Shown here piece after piece: positions 15,686-24,685 of a DNA stretch of 46,815 nt. How positions within the stretch are numbered: position 1 is the first letter of the stretch; each line of letters starts with the position of its first letter. The notes under the pieces were generated by a model. The model was not told the DNA's origin. It saw only the letters and a list, made by a program, of their open reading frames with translations, and made no database searches. Source of the stretch: a virus. The stretch spans positions 1 through 46,815 of the IMG/VR virus record IMGVR_UViG_3300036901_000025. One strand, written 5' to 3'. Both the position numbers and the translations under genes were made by a program.

Positions 15686-16069
15686 ATGGAGTCAAAAAAT
15701 AAGTCACAAAAAACACAAATCCCAGCACATCGAATTCTTCGAGAGGTGCTTCGTCATTATACAGAGTATCAGGAATTTGTTAAAAACAACATGAATGATC
15801 ATGTAATTGACCACAGTTATTACGTACAAAACGAGAATGGTACACAGAAAAAGATTACTATATCAATATCATTTTGGGATCTTCAAGATTCTTTAAGAGA
15901 GTTAGCCCCCCGTAAACGGGAAGCCGTTTATTGGAACGTCATTAGGGATCAAAAGCAAAAAGACGTTGCTAAGAGGATGGGGATTACTACGGTTAGTGTC
16001 GGCCAGTATGTTGAAAATGCGGTCGAACAAATCGCTGCAAAATATTTTAGTGAACAAGAGCTTGGATAA
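15686..16069 (+). CDS. sigma-70 region 4-like transcription regulator
   Basis: A 127-residue protein. The C-terminal part (about 70-120) reads LAPRKREAVYWNVIRDQKQKD, then VAKRMGITTVSVGQYV, the region-4 helix-turn-helix that recognises -35 boxes. No region 2 is present, so it cannot be a complete sigma factor; it more likely redirects host polymerase or acts as an appropriator or late-gene activator. It has its own promoter with palindromes, separate from the replication operon, and lies at the junction with the last plus-strand genes. It overlaps the next gene by TAATG. Confidence 0.8.
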   Translation: MESKNKSQKTQIPAHRILREVLRHYTEYQEFVKNNMNDHVIDHSYYVQNENGTQKKITISISFWDLQDSLRELAPRKREAVYWNVIRDQKQKDVAKRMGITTVSVGQYVENAVEQIAAKYFSEQELG

Positions 16070-16830
16070 TGAATGATATTGAATTAGAAGATGAACTTGA
16101 AACCGATGACATAGAGGAAATCGAAGAAGAAGTAGAAGAGGTATTTAACCCCAAGGGTAAATACACTAATGCCCAGTTAGAGGAGTGGACAAATCAAATC
16201 CTTCTTGAGGACGTTAATCGGGAACTATGTCCACGTTGTAAAGAGGACAACAAGAACAATCCAAAGAAATACCCCAATGAGATCCCTTATGGAGCAGAGA
16301 CGGGAATCGTTGAGGCTGTTCCTCAGTTTGATAAAAATGGAGAGCCGTTAATTGACGAGAATGAAAATCAACTTTATATCGACTTTCCCCAGTATATGTG
16401 TGAAAGGGGTCACCGATGGTATAAGGGGGAAGGTCCCCGTCGAGACTATAAGGGGCCAAATCCCTTCTTAGCTAAAAGCCACTTAGAGAACCGAATGCGG
16501 AGAGAGATTCAAACCGCTTTAGGAACGGCAGATCCGGCTTATACCCTTAACAAGAATCAACAACCAGGAATGTACAATCGGGTTGGCGAAGGTGGTCGTA
16601 AACAAAATACAGAAGAACAACGAAAGAAAAATGGAGCTTCCTTTTTTGGTAGTTCGAGTCCCGCTGAGACGTGGGGATGGCGATTAGCTCAGCATGATAA
16701 GGCTGGAGAAGTTGCCCCAGTAACAACTAGGATCTTGACTCCAGAAGAATTAGCCGCTATTCCCAAAGGTAAAAACGCCCTACATGGCGAAGATAAACGA
16801 GATATACGACAGTTTGTGATGCCCAAATGA
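16069..16830 (+). CDS. hypothetical protein with Cys-rich site (253 aa)
   Basis: The N-terminal 30 residues are almost all acidic (EIEEEVEEVF-type). Then comes CPRCKED (about residue 54) and MCERGHRW (about residue 110), a likely four-ligand zinc ribbon interrupted by an insertion. The C-terminal half is basic and polar with no recognised fold. TAATG overlap with the sigma-like gene and ATGA overlap with the next place it in the same transcript. Function unknown; a packaging or transcription accessory role is possible from position only. Confidence 0.7.
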   Translation: MNDIELEDELETDDIEEIEEEVEEVFNPKGKYTNAQLEEWTNQILLEDVNRELCPRCKEDNKNNPKKYPNEIPYGAETGIVEAVPQFDKNGEPLIDENENQLYIDFPQYMCERGHRWYKGEGPRRDYKGPNPFLAKSHLENRMRREIQTALGTADPAYTLNKNQQPGMYNRVGEGGRKQNTEEQRKKNGASFFGSSSPAETWGWRLAQHDKAGEVAPVTTRILTPEELAAIPKGKNALHGEDKRDIRQFVMPK

Positions 16831-17630
16831 GCGATGATAATACCCCGATAGATCTAGACGACGAGCGTAGAAAACGACGCGAAATCCTTGAGAGTAAGGG
16901 TCTTGAAGGGATCAAGAAGAAATGGGAAAACGATGATCGGGAGGCCCTTGATAAGGCTATAGCTAGACATGCTCCTCCTGTTTTTGTAGAGCCACGTTGT
17001 GCAATATGTAGCGGACCTTATGCACAACATCGTGTATGGATTGAACAACAACTCATAAAGGGTCGTTCTCATAGTGCTATTGCTAGGGCTATTCCACCCA
17101 TCGATGGAAAAGCATTAGATCGTCGTACTGTCGGCACACACAAAGATAAACACATGAAGCTCGAAGAGGCTGTAATCAGAGGGGTTCTAGAAGAGGAGGC
17201 CACTCTTATTGGACAAAACTTTGAAGAAGGGGTCAAGGGTGCCGTTACCGAAAGAGGAATCGTTAAAGTCTTAATCCAAAAGGCATATGAAGATGCCCTT
17301 AACAACATTACGACAGTTGAGCCAAAAGATCTTATTCAGCTAATCAAACTTAGTACCGAATTTGAAGCTAAAAATGCCGACCTTCAGTATCAGGAAGCGG
17401 GAAATGCCGTCCGCATCTTTATGGAGGCGATCAAAAATGTTATGCTTGGTGGACAGTTTGTTGATAAGGAAATCGGAAACAAAATTTTGATAGCAATTCA
17501 GGATGAAGTTCGAGATCTTCGACAAAAGGATGAAATTGAGAGTGCATTAGAATTGCGACTCGGTTTGTCCATACCAGATGCAGAAATAATTGATGATGAC
17601 GACGAACCAACGTTACCAAATATTAGATAA
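16827..17630 (+). CDS. HTH/zinc protein, possible terminase small-subunit-like
   Basis: A 267-residue protein. A charged N-terminal helix is followed by CAICSGPYAQH (a half zinc site) and a helix-turn-helix-like stretch, KGRSHSAIARAIPP, then a long, mostly helical domain (about 110-240) and an acidic tail. HTH plus oligomerising helices recalls small terminase subunits, but no large terminase is next to it, so the call is only a suggestion; a DNA-binding regulator is equally possible. It overlaps the SNF2 helicase gene by 41 bases. Confidence 0.6.
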   Translation: MSDDNTPIDLDDERRKRREILESKGLEGIKKKWENDDREALDKAIARHAPPVFVEPRCAICSGPYAQHRVWIEQQLIKGRSHSAIARAIPPIDGKALDRRTVGTHKDKHMKLEEAVIRGVLEEEATLIGQNFEEGVKGAVTERGIVKVLIQKAYEDALNNITTVEPKDLIQLIKLSTEFEAKNADLQYQEAGNAVRIFMEAIKNVMLGGQFVDKEIGNKILIAIQDEVRDLRQKDEIESALELRLGLSIPDAEIIDDDDEPTLPNIR

Positions 17631-19542
17631 TGACTTATCTGAATACCTGGCTACCCTTGATCGCGCTAAACAGGCAAGTTGGTTAATCCTTGGAGCTAGT
17701 CCAGATTTTATTGGTCACTGGGAGGTAGATTCTCTATGGCCCGATTTCTTTTTTGACTTTGAAGACATAATTGGGTCCTACCGATCGATTGCCCCTTCAA
17801 GACTGAAGCAACTTTTGGATCGTGCTGAGGAAGGAGGTTATCACGTTGCCTTTGTAGAGGACCCGATAACCATCTTAAATGATTATGAACATCTTCAGGA
17901 TATTCCTCCGTTTTCCATAAACTCAACCCTCAAAGATACTACTAATGGTTTTTACCCGTGGCAAATTGTTGGATTTAACAAATTGGTAAAGGACGAATCT
18001 ATTGGGGCCGGTTTAGTTGTTTGGGATACTGGAAGCGGGAAGACGGTTTTCATAGCATCCGCTCTCCTATGGCATAGCGGATACAGCGAACATAGCTATG
18101 ATCTTGGCCTAGTCGTAGTCAAATCAAATAACAAGATCGACACTCAACGCAAGCTCAAGAAGTTAGCTAGAATTGAATCCGTCATCATTGATGGAACCCC
18201 GGCTAAAAGGGCAGCCATCTATGGCTCGATTACCGAGCAAATGAAGACTAAACCCGCTGTAGCAATACTCAACTATGAAAAGTTCCGCGAGGACTATGAC
18301 ATGATCAAGGGCCTGATCGATAAGAAAAAGGTGCTCTTCTTCTGGGACGAAATGCCGACTAGGTTGAGCAACCGTAAATCCATACTCTATAAGCGCGTCA
18401 AGAAGTCCCTATATGACAGTTTTCCCTCGAAGCCTAGACCGTCTTGGATGCGACATTGGGAGTTGACGGCCACACCGATTCAGAACACTCCTATAGATCA
18501 ATACTCATGTGTACGGCTCATCCAGCCGCCCCTTCTGGGAACGGTTTCCGCTTTTGAAGCCGAATACGTGTCTTACCGGCATCCCATATCGGATAAGCCC
18601 CAAACCTTCCGAAATTTGGATAAGATGGAATCAAAGTTAGGGCACATGATTCATCGAGCCTCCCGACGAGATCCAGAGATTGCCAAAATGTTTCCCAAAG
18701 TGATCTATGATCCGATCACTATTGATTGGTCCGATAAACATCGGGCAATCTACGATAGATTAACCGGGAAGGCAAAAGATCTTCTTGAATCGGAAAATTT
18801 CTCTGACGACAATATCTTAGCCGTCATCCAGGTCATGCAAATGGTTTGTGATGCCCCAACCATGGTGAGCCAGTCTGCAACCAACCGACTAGCATTTGAG
18901 GCCGCCCTATTTGGTTCTTTAGATGGGGACGAGGAAATGCCTTCAGTTGATAAAGCAAAGGGTTCTACGGTCGCCCTGAAGCTTCTAGAGGGGCTTACAA
19001 TAGGTACCCTTACTAACGACGGACATACTAAACTCGACATGTGGCGAGAAATCCTTTTGGAGAAGCACCCAGACGAGAAAGTCATTACCCATATGACCTG
19101 GGCCGGATACGGATTTCCACCCTTGACGGAAAAACTAGATGAGTGGGGCATCTCCTATGTATGCTATGACGGTACTGATAAGCAAAAGCAAGCAAAACTT
19201 GATGCTTTTCGAGATGATCCATCAATACGGGTCTTTCTAACGGGAGATGCTGGAGGAGATAGCCTCGATATTCCGCAAGCTACTGTAGGAATTAACTACA
19301 ACTATCCGTGGACATGGGTAAAGCTGGAGCAACGAGAGGGACGACGTATGCGAGTAAATTCGACTAAAGAAACCATTTGGACTTACGATCTGGTAATGGC
19401 TAATTCGACTGATGAACGGAAGAAAAAGATCATCGATCAAAAATATGAATATCATGCTGCTCTATTCGAAGGTCGAGCAGCCGACTTTGCCCAATCAGCC
19501 CGTACTAGCAAAGAAGACCTGTTGTATGTGTTATTTGGCTAA
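17590..19542 (+). CDS. SNF2-type DEAD/H helicase
   Basis: A 650-residue superfamily 2 ATPase. N-terminal extension (1-115), then motif I DTGSGKT, motif II FFWDEM (a variant of DEAH), motif III LTATPIQN, and in the C-terminal lobe motif V GDAGGDSLDIPQA and motif VI EQREGRRMR. It would translocate on DNA; phage members of this family act in replication, recombination or remodelling. Three ATGs in a row (17590, 17593, 17596) are the only starts near the domain and have no clear ribosome site, so coupling to the upstream gene is likely. It ends one base from the stop of the last tail gene on the other strand. Confidence 0.88.
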   Translation: MMMTTNQRYQILDNDLSEYLATLDRAKQASWLILGASPDFIGHWEVDSLWPDFFFDFEDIIGSYRSIAPSRLKQLLDRAEEGGYHVAFVEDPITILNDYEHLQDIPPFSINSTLKDTTNGFYPWQIVGFNKLVKDESIGAGLVVWDTGSGKTVFIASALLWHSGYSEHSYDLGLVVVKSNNKIDTQRKLKKLARIESVIIDGTPAKRAAIYGSITEQMKTKPAVAILNYEKFREDYDMIKGLIDKKKVLFFWDEMPTRLSNRKSILYKRVKKSLYDSFPSKPRPSWMRHWELTATPIQNTPIDQYSCVRLIQPPLLGTVSAFEAEYVSYRHPISDKPQTFRNLDKMESKLGHMIHRASRRDPEIAKMFPKVIYDPITIDWSDKHRAIYDRLTGKAKDLLESENFSDDNILAVIQVMQMVCDAPTMVSQSATNRLAFEAALFGSLDGDEEMPSVDKAKGSTVALKLLEGLTIGTLTNDGHTKLDMWREILLEKHPDEKVITHMTWAGYGFPPLTEKLDEWGISYVCYDGTDKQKQAKLDAFRDDPSIRVFLTGDAGGDSLDIPQATVGINYNYPWTWVKLEQREGRRMRVNSTKETIWTYDLVMANSTDERKKKIIDQKYEYHAALFEGRAADFAQSARTSKEDLLYVLFG

Positions 19543-19543
19543 A

Positions 19544-19990
19544 TTAAGATGACCGTACAATTATGTACGGCGCAACTCCAACTATTACCCCCGAGTAGAG
19601 ATTCAAAGTTTGGGAGCGCGAATATTGTTTGCCAGAGGCAGCCGTAACTTGAAGGGCGACAGAGATTCCCGGTACAACTACCGAATAGGTATGCGAGACG
19701 GTAGGCCCAAACCCTATAGTACCATCACCAAAAATCCATCGATATTGGATAATTGTTTGCCCCGTGGGGGTAATGACCGTAGGTAACCCAAGGGAGGCTG
19801 AATCTGTTGCATAAAAGGTCGTGGCAACGTTAATGGGTGTAGCAAAAGCTTCATATTGAGATCCCGATGGTGGGTACGTAACATCGTTTTCAACAAAATT
19901 ATTAAGGTAGGTTATTACACCGCCATTGGCCCATCCGAAATTAACAATGACGGCAGGCGAATTCTGTATCTTGTCGTTTACTATGCTCAT
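19544..19990 (-). CDS. PKD-domain protein, last gene of the tail operon
   Basis: A 148-residue protein whose second half (about 75-135) is a PKD-type beta-sandwich: IIQYRWIFGDGTIGFGPTVSHTY carries the typical WxFGDG and SHTY signature. PKD domains bind sugars or proteins, so this is probably a small adsorption or fibre-tip protein. Its ATG overlaps the stop of the large PKD protein upstream (ATGA). The gene ends one base from the helicase gene, and its last codons contain a 7-bp inverted repeat. Confidence 0.75.
   Translation of the reverse strand: MSIVNDKIQNSPAVIVNFGWANGGVITYLNNFVENDVTYPPSGSQYEAFATPINVATTFYATDSASLGLPTVITPTGQTIIQYRWIFGDGTIGFGPTVSHTYSVVVPGISVALQVTAASGKQYSRSQTLNLYSGVIVGVAPYIIVRSS
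19553..19570. terminator. inverted repeat at the convergent gene ends, possible two-way terminator
   Basis: CCGTACA-ATTA-TGTACGG is a perfect 7-bp stem lying where the plus-strand helicase and minus-strand tail operons meet. There is no good U-run on either side and it lies inside the last codons of the tail gene, so the terminator call rests on position and symmetry only. Confidence 0.35.
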
Positions 19991-22383
19991 GATACCGCGA
20001 CCGTTTGAGATGTCGTACTTCGTTGAGCATAGGCATCAGTTACCGTGAGGGTGATGTTATAAGTCCCGGTAGCTGCATATGTATGTGCTGGTACCGACTT
20101 ACCTACGTATAATGATCCGTCCCCCAAATTCCATTCGTAAAGAATGATATTTGCTGTGCCCGCAGTCGAGGTATTTGTTAAGGTAACCGTTAGCGATGGG
20201 TTAGCATAAGTAAAGGATGCTGTTGGTCCGGTAATTCCCGTTAGATTGTTCTCTGGCCATATCAGTCGTCCTAATTGGGCGTATTTAGGAAGAAGATTGA
20301 CCGGACCCAAAATGTATGAATCTTGTCTAAAACCCTTTGCCTTAACTTGGAATTGGGAACCCCAGACAGGGAATTGTGCCCCACTTTGATAGGAATTGAT
20401 CCCCTCCTGAAAATCCGTCCAAGGAGCATAATTAGATTCCCAAGGATCATCAACCACGGAACGACCACTCCAGAGCACAGCCCGCTGAAATACCGAGACA
20501 TTATCAATCCACCATGTTCCACTTAGGGCCTGCGGTTGATAAATGTAAAGAAAGAAGTACCCCGTGGAGGCCAATTGCGATGGGGCATTGATAGTAATAT
20601 TTTGCCATTGATTAGGGGTAATTTCAGGCAGAGACAATGAGATAACAAATCCATCCTCAGATATCAGATCGGCAACAAGGGTACCTCCGTTACTTGGATA
20701 CCATATACTAAATGAGATTCCAATTTGTGATAAATCGGTGATGTTTAAGGCATTTGAAATGAATCCTTGGTTTGTTGATGTTCCGTAGATTTGGATACGA
20801 TAACTCAAACCGGTTATGCTTCGATTAGAATCTCTTGTGATAAATGAGCCAATAGAACCACCCGATGAAGACGATCCCTCTGGATAGATATCACCCGGAT
20901 ACAGGTCTAAAGAGGGATACAGGATACTATAGCTGCTTCCCGCGACCAAGTTATTTGGTCCCGGTAGAAACTCCTCCCATAGTTCGATATTTGGGGTTGA
21001 ATTAGCGAAAATTTGGCCACCAGAAACCGGAGTATAACTATTGAGTGGGGTTGAAATATATTCTGCGAAGGTAAGTTCGCGCTGCCTTATATTTGAAACG
21101 AATGTGCTCCCATCGAGAAGATTTGCGTTCCATCCAACTCGTCCTGCACGACGGGGAAAGGTGAATTCGTCGTTAATAGCCGTCGTATTCAAAGTCGAAT
21201 TAGGATTGATCGAAAAGTCACCGTTTAGAGGATAAATGTAGGCTTGGGCGGTTGTATTCTGAAGCGAACAAATCAGAATGTAATATGTGTTGTTACTTAA
21301 CGAGAAGTCATTAAAAATATAAGGAAAGGACAACTGGTTACCAATTGATAGTTGGAAAGACGTTCCCCACTGAAAAGAGAAAATTATCCAATTATTGCTA
21401 GGGATACTTGTATTGATATTGGGTTGTGGCAGCCCATCTAGCTGATATTGTTCAAGATAGTTAAGATCATTTTGTGTATAAGGAGTTCCTTGATCATACT
21501 CGCGCATATAGAGGTTAAAGGTGTTAAGAGCATTTTGTAGGCCCGTATTGAAGACAACGCCCAATTGAACATCAATAGGTGTTGGGTCATTGAAATTTGA
21601 CGGATCATTAGAACGTAATAATATCGGCTGGGTAAAGGTTGATACACCCACGGTGTACCCCGTAGACGGAGTATCTGCCCCATTGGTCGTCGGGGTTGAA
21701 CGTAAACGACCAAACCAATTATCAAAATCAACTGGACCTTGTTGCCACTCGGCACCAATCAATCGAAATGCCTGAGCACGAAATGTACAACTACTCGTGG
21801 CCACAATAACAATTTGTACAGTTACAATATCTGCTAAGTCAATCACATCGTTATCAATTGCTGAACGCTCCACACGAAACTCACTGTTCCCGTTTGTTAG
21901 GGTCAAAATACTTTGATTGAAATAGACTTTAACGGAATTGTTGTTGAAATCAATCAATTCGATATAACTGGAGGCCGTAGTAATGTCGCTAAGGGGAAAG
22001 GAGGGAAGTCCCAACGATAAGAAATCGGTGTCTTCAAATCCCGTGAGCAAATCGACAGAACGGGCTGTTGTTGGCTCCGAGAAGGTAGGAAAGATTGGCC
22101 ACAATGGAGATGAAGTAAGAGTGATCGTACCGGTTGTACATGCGACTTCAATCCCATTCCAATAATTAATATCTGATTGTGCTCCTAGAGAGGTAATAGT
22201 ACCTGTCCCCGAGATTACCCAACTTTCTGGAGCCGTCGTTTCACTCGTTGGATTGAAGGTGCGAATATCAACGTGATTCTGATTGGCAAATTGGTCAAGT
22301 AAACCCGCATTATAGGTATAGTAATTCGCGTATGTTGTCTCTACGAAATCATCTGTTATAGGGATATTAACCGGATACGTCAT
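19987..22383 (-). CDS. large tail adsorption protein with C-terminal PKD domain
   Basis: About 798 residues, very rich in Ser, Thr, Asn and aromatic residues, with a beta-rich look throughout. The middle contains lectin-like jelly-roll patches (NITINAPSQLASTGYFFLY followed by WWIDNVSVF, a carbohydrate-binding-module ending). The last 85 residues are a PKD domain with YEWNLGDG and HTYAATGTYNITLTV. It is the probable host-receptor-binding or fibre protein. ATG 22383 is preferred to an ATG at 22401; it overlaps the upstream gene by 17 bases. Confidence 0.72.
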   Translation of the reverse strand: MTYPVNIPITDDFVETTYANYYTYNAGLLDQFANQNHVDIRTFNPTSETTAPESWVISGTGTITSLGAQSDINYWNGIEVACTTGTITLTSSPLWPIFPTFSEPTTARSVDLLTGFEDTDFLSLGLPSFPLSDITTASSYIELIDFNNNSVKVYFNQSILTLTNGNSEFRVERSAIDNDVIDLADIVTVQIVIVATSSCTFRAQAFRLIGAEWQQGPVDFDNWFGRLRSTPTTNGADTPSTGYTVGVSTFTQPILLRSNDPSNFNDPTPIDVQLGVVFNTGLQNALNTFNLYMREYDQGTPYTQNDLNYLEQYQLDGLPQPNINTSIPSNNWIIFSFQWGTSFQLSIGNQLSFPYIFNDFSLSNNTYYILICSLQNTTAQAYIYPLNGDFSINPNSTLNTTAINDEFTFPRRAGRVGWNANLLDGSTFVSNIRQRELTFAEYISTPLNSYTPVSGGQIFANSTPNIELWEEFLPGPNNLVAGSSYSILYPSLDLYPGDIYPEGSSSSGGSIGSFITRDSNRSITGLSYRIQIYGTSTNQGFISNALNITDLSQIGISFSIWYPSNGGTLVADLISEDGFVISLSLPEITPNQWQNITINAPSQLASTGYFFLYIYQPQALSGTWWIDNVSVFQRAVLWSGRSVVDDPWESNYAPWTDFQEGINSYQSGAQFPVWGSQFQVKAKGFRQDSYILGPVNLLPKYAQLGRLIWPENNLTGITGPTASFTYANPSLTVTLTNTSTAGTANIILYEWNLGDGSLYVGKSVPAHTYAATGTYNITLTVTDAYAQRSTTSQTVAVS

Positions 22384-24667
22384 AAGTCCACAAGTTTCCA
22401 TAAGGGTCTAGGACCCAATCATTTAGAGCGGCATTAACAAAATCCCCACCAGTCTCAATGTATTGGGTGCCGTCTTTCATTGTTGAATAGTTATTACGCA
22501 TAAATGCAAGGGCCTTTATTCCTGCAAAATAGGCTCGATTGTTATCAAAGGTAGCCGTCTGTTCTCGATAGTGGTGACGACTTACAAGGTAGAAATACAT
22601 GATAGGCATCGATTGTTCATAGACCACCTGTTGTCGGTTGAGCGATGATACAAATGAATAATCTACATTAGGACTAGCAGGATTTCCCTCAACGGGGTAG
22701 TTAATCGCGTTGGTCGAATTTGATTGTTGTACGACGTTTCCTAATAGGGTGTTTGAATTAGCTAAGGCCCCCGGAGGGTTGGTAAACGTATTCATAACCA
22801 AGTTAATTTGAGCTAGTGTTGTAGGGTCAACCTGATCAGAGGCATCGTTTAACGAGGAGAAAAAGCTATTGATAGTTGAAATGTCATCTGGGGTGGCCAA
22901 TCCAGGGGAAGCCGGAGCCTCATTAATATCATCAAGGTAGTAGTTGTAAGCAAAGTCCAAAGCGTCATAAGAGACGTTTACTTGGCTTGCGATAAAGGTT
23001 GGAAGTTGCATTTGGTTGATAAAGAAATCGGCTACCCACTTGGGGTATTTCTTGTATTTAACGGGCAACGAGAAGTTTCCCGGATTGTAAGATCGAGCTT
23101 GAAGTGCTGAAAATTCGATCATGACGTATTTGGCCACAATGGGAAATGGCAAGTAATACTGTTGGGCGACCGAGGTAGTATAGGTTTTAGGAACGTGGGT
23201 CCAAAGTTTACGTTCCCATCCAGTTTCACTGGTAGGAGCCAATCCTCCAGGTGTGTTATTACTGTCGTCATTAGAAAAGTAAACATTAAATCCCACGCTC
23301 GGAGTAAGCGGATCAAGATAAATTGCATCAATAACGACCGGTTCGTTTGCTACTTGAGCGTTAAGTACTTGCACCGAAGGAGAATTTCCCTTCTGTTCTA
23401 TCCATTCATAACCAATTGAATCGCCATCAAAATATGGTATAAATTCGGGGGCATTAATGAGCATGAATCCGTCAACATACATATCAAATGCTTCGGATGA
23501 GGAGTTGTTGTTCACAATGCTAAATTGAACGGTTGCATTAGTAGTCCCAACGGGAGGAGTAAAAATAGTATCGGGAAAGGTATATATTCCGCTTCCTGTA
23601 AAGGTGGACTGGGAGGTACTTATCAAGGTCGCACCGTTGTACCAACTAATAATCAAAGATATCTCGTGTGTAGTTGGCGCTTCTAACACGTTTACCGAGC
23701 TAATAAAGTAACAGTTTTCATTTGGGTTTATTATAATATCCGAATACTCAATACCATAGCTTGTGTTTGCAGGTATAGTCGTTGTTAGTCTTAAAGATTG
23801 TGCCCCAGAAGCGGACCACCCATTTTGTACACCTGCCGTTGAAAACGTCCCGCTGATGGTCCACCAAGCTGGAGATGCCCCAATAGCATCATATTCAAAA
23901 CTAGGATTTCCAATTAGATTCATCGCCCCAAAAATGGGGATCTCCGCAACCGGACGAACATCAAAATAAATGCTTTTTACGCCAAATTGCGAGGGACATG
24001 GATCGCTCAGCCAGTATCCGGCTCCATCATCAAAAATCCCCGTAGTGTCTGTGTTAGTAGGACTATTTTGAAGGGCAATTGACCTATAGCTATTGCCTAG
24101 AAAATCTACTCCGGTATCGGCAACTAATCCAAGGATTCTAAAACAAAAGGAGAAGGTGTTACCGCTGGCGGTCAGGGCGCTCATTGAGCTATTGTAAGCC
24201 CCATATAGATTTAGTGGATTGGGTTGCGAATACCAAGCTGCTGTTACTCCAGCCTCGCTTATAAAACCAAAACGTAGCGTACTATTTGGTCCTGTGATCA
24301 TTGACCCATTAACAGGAATCGTTTTCGAGAAAAGAACGTCGTACCAAACCTGTTCCCCATCGGCATGACTCCCTACAGTGGTTCCTGTTGCAAGATTACT
24401 CCAACCCGAATTACCTATATATTGATCAATGGTCCATTGTAGCGACGCTATTGAAGCATCTCCCGGAGTGATTGAAACGAAAAGTTGAAACCCGGATAAA
24501 TCGGGGTAATATAGCTCTCCCTCGTTGGTTCCCCGCTCATAATTGAGGGGTAATTGAAAGGTCTGGTAAAACCATGAGTTAGAGAGTGTTTGATAAGCCA
24601 CATCAGACTGTGGCGGCTGATTTTGATCGATAACTACACCAGAGTAATTTAATGCTAAAGATCTCAT
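22367..24667 (-). CDS. tail/baseplate protein with carbohydrate-binding-like domain
   Basis: A 766-residue protein. Around residues 250-410 a jelly-roll of CBM4/9 appearance can be read: NLIGNPSFEYDAIGASPAWW at its start and FDMYVDGFML at its end. The N-terminal 240 residues are another beta-rich region; the C-terminal 250 are more helical (FAYNYYLDDIN, YFYLVSRHHYREQ) and may dock to the baseplate. It lies between the wedge-like protein and the PKD fibre, so it is probably a baseplate-to-fibre connector or receptor-binding protein. Confidence 0.68.
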   Translation of the reverse strand: MRSLALNYSGVVIDQNQPPQSDVAYQTLSNSWFYQTFQLPLNYERGTNEGELYYPDLSGFQLFVSITPGDASIASLQWTIDQYIGNSGWSNLATGTTVGSHADGEQVWYDVLFSKTIPVNGSMITGPNSTLRFGFISEAGVTAAWYSQPNPLNLYGAYNSSMSALTASGNTFSFCFRILGLVADTGVDFLGNSYRSIALQNSPTNTDTTGIFDDGAGYWLSDPCPSQFGVKSIYFDVRPVAEIPIFGAMNLIGNPSFEYDAIGASPAWWTISGTFSTAGVQNGWSASGAQSLRLTTTIPANTSYGIEYSDIIINPNENCYFISSVNVLEAPTTHEISLIISWYNGATLISTSQSTFTGSGIYTFPDTIFTPPVGTTNATVQFSIVNNNSSSEAFDMYVDGFMLINAPEFIPYFDGDSIGYEWIEQKGNSPSVQVLNAQVANEPVVIDAIYLDPLTPSVGFNVYFSNDDSNNTPGGLAPTSETGWERKLWTHVPKTYTTSVAQQYYLPFPIVAKYVMIEFSALQARSYNPGNFSLPVKYKKYPKWVADFFINQMQLPTFIASQVNVSYDALDFAYNYYLDDINEAPASPGLATPDDISTINSFFSSLNDASDQVDPTTLAQINLVMNTFTNPPGALANSNTLLGNVVQQSNSTNAINYPVEGNPASPNVDYSFVSSLNRQQVVYEQSMPIMYFYLVSRHHYREQTATFDNNRAYFAGIKALAFMRNNYSTMKDGTQYIETGGDFVNAALNDWVLDPYGNLWTYDVSG

Positions 24668-24685
24668 ACATATTACAACTAAGTT

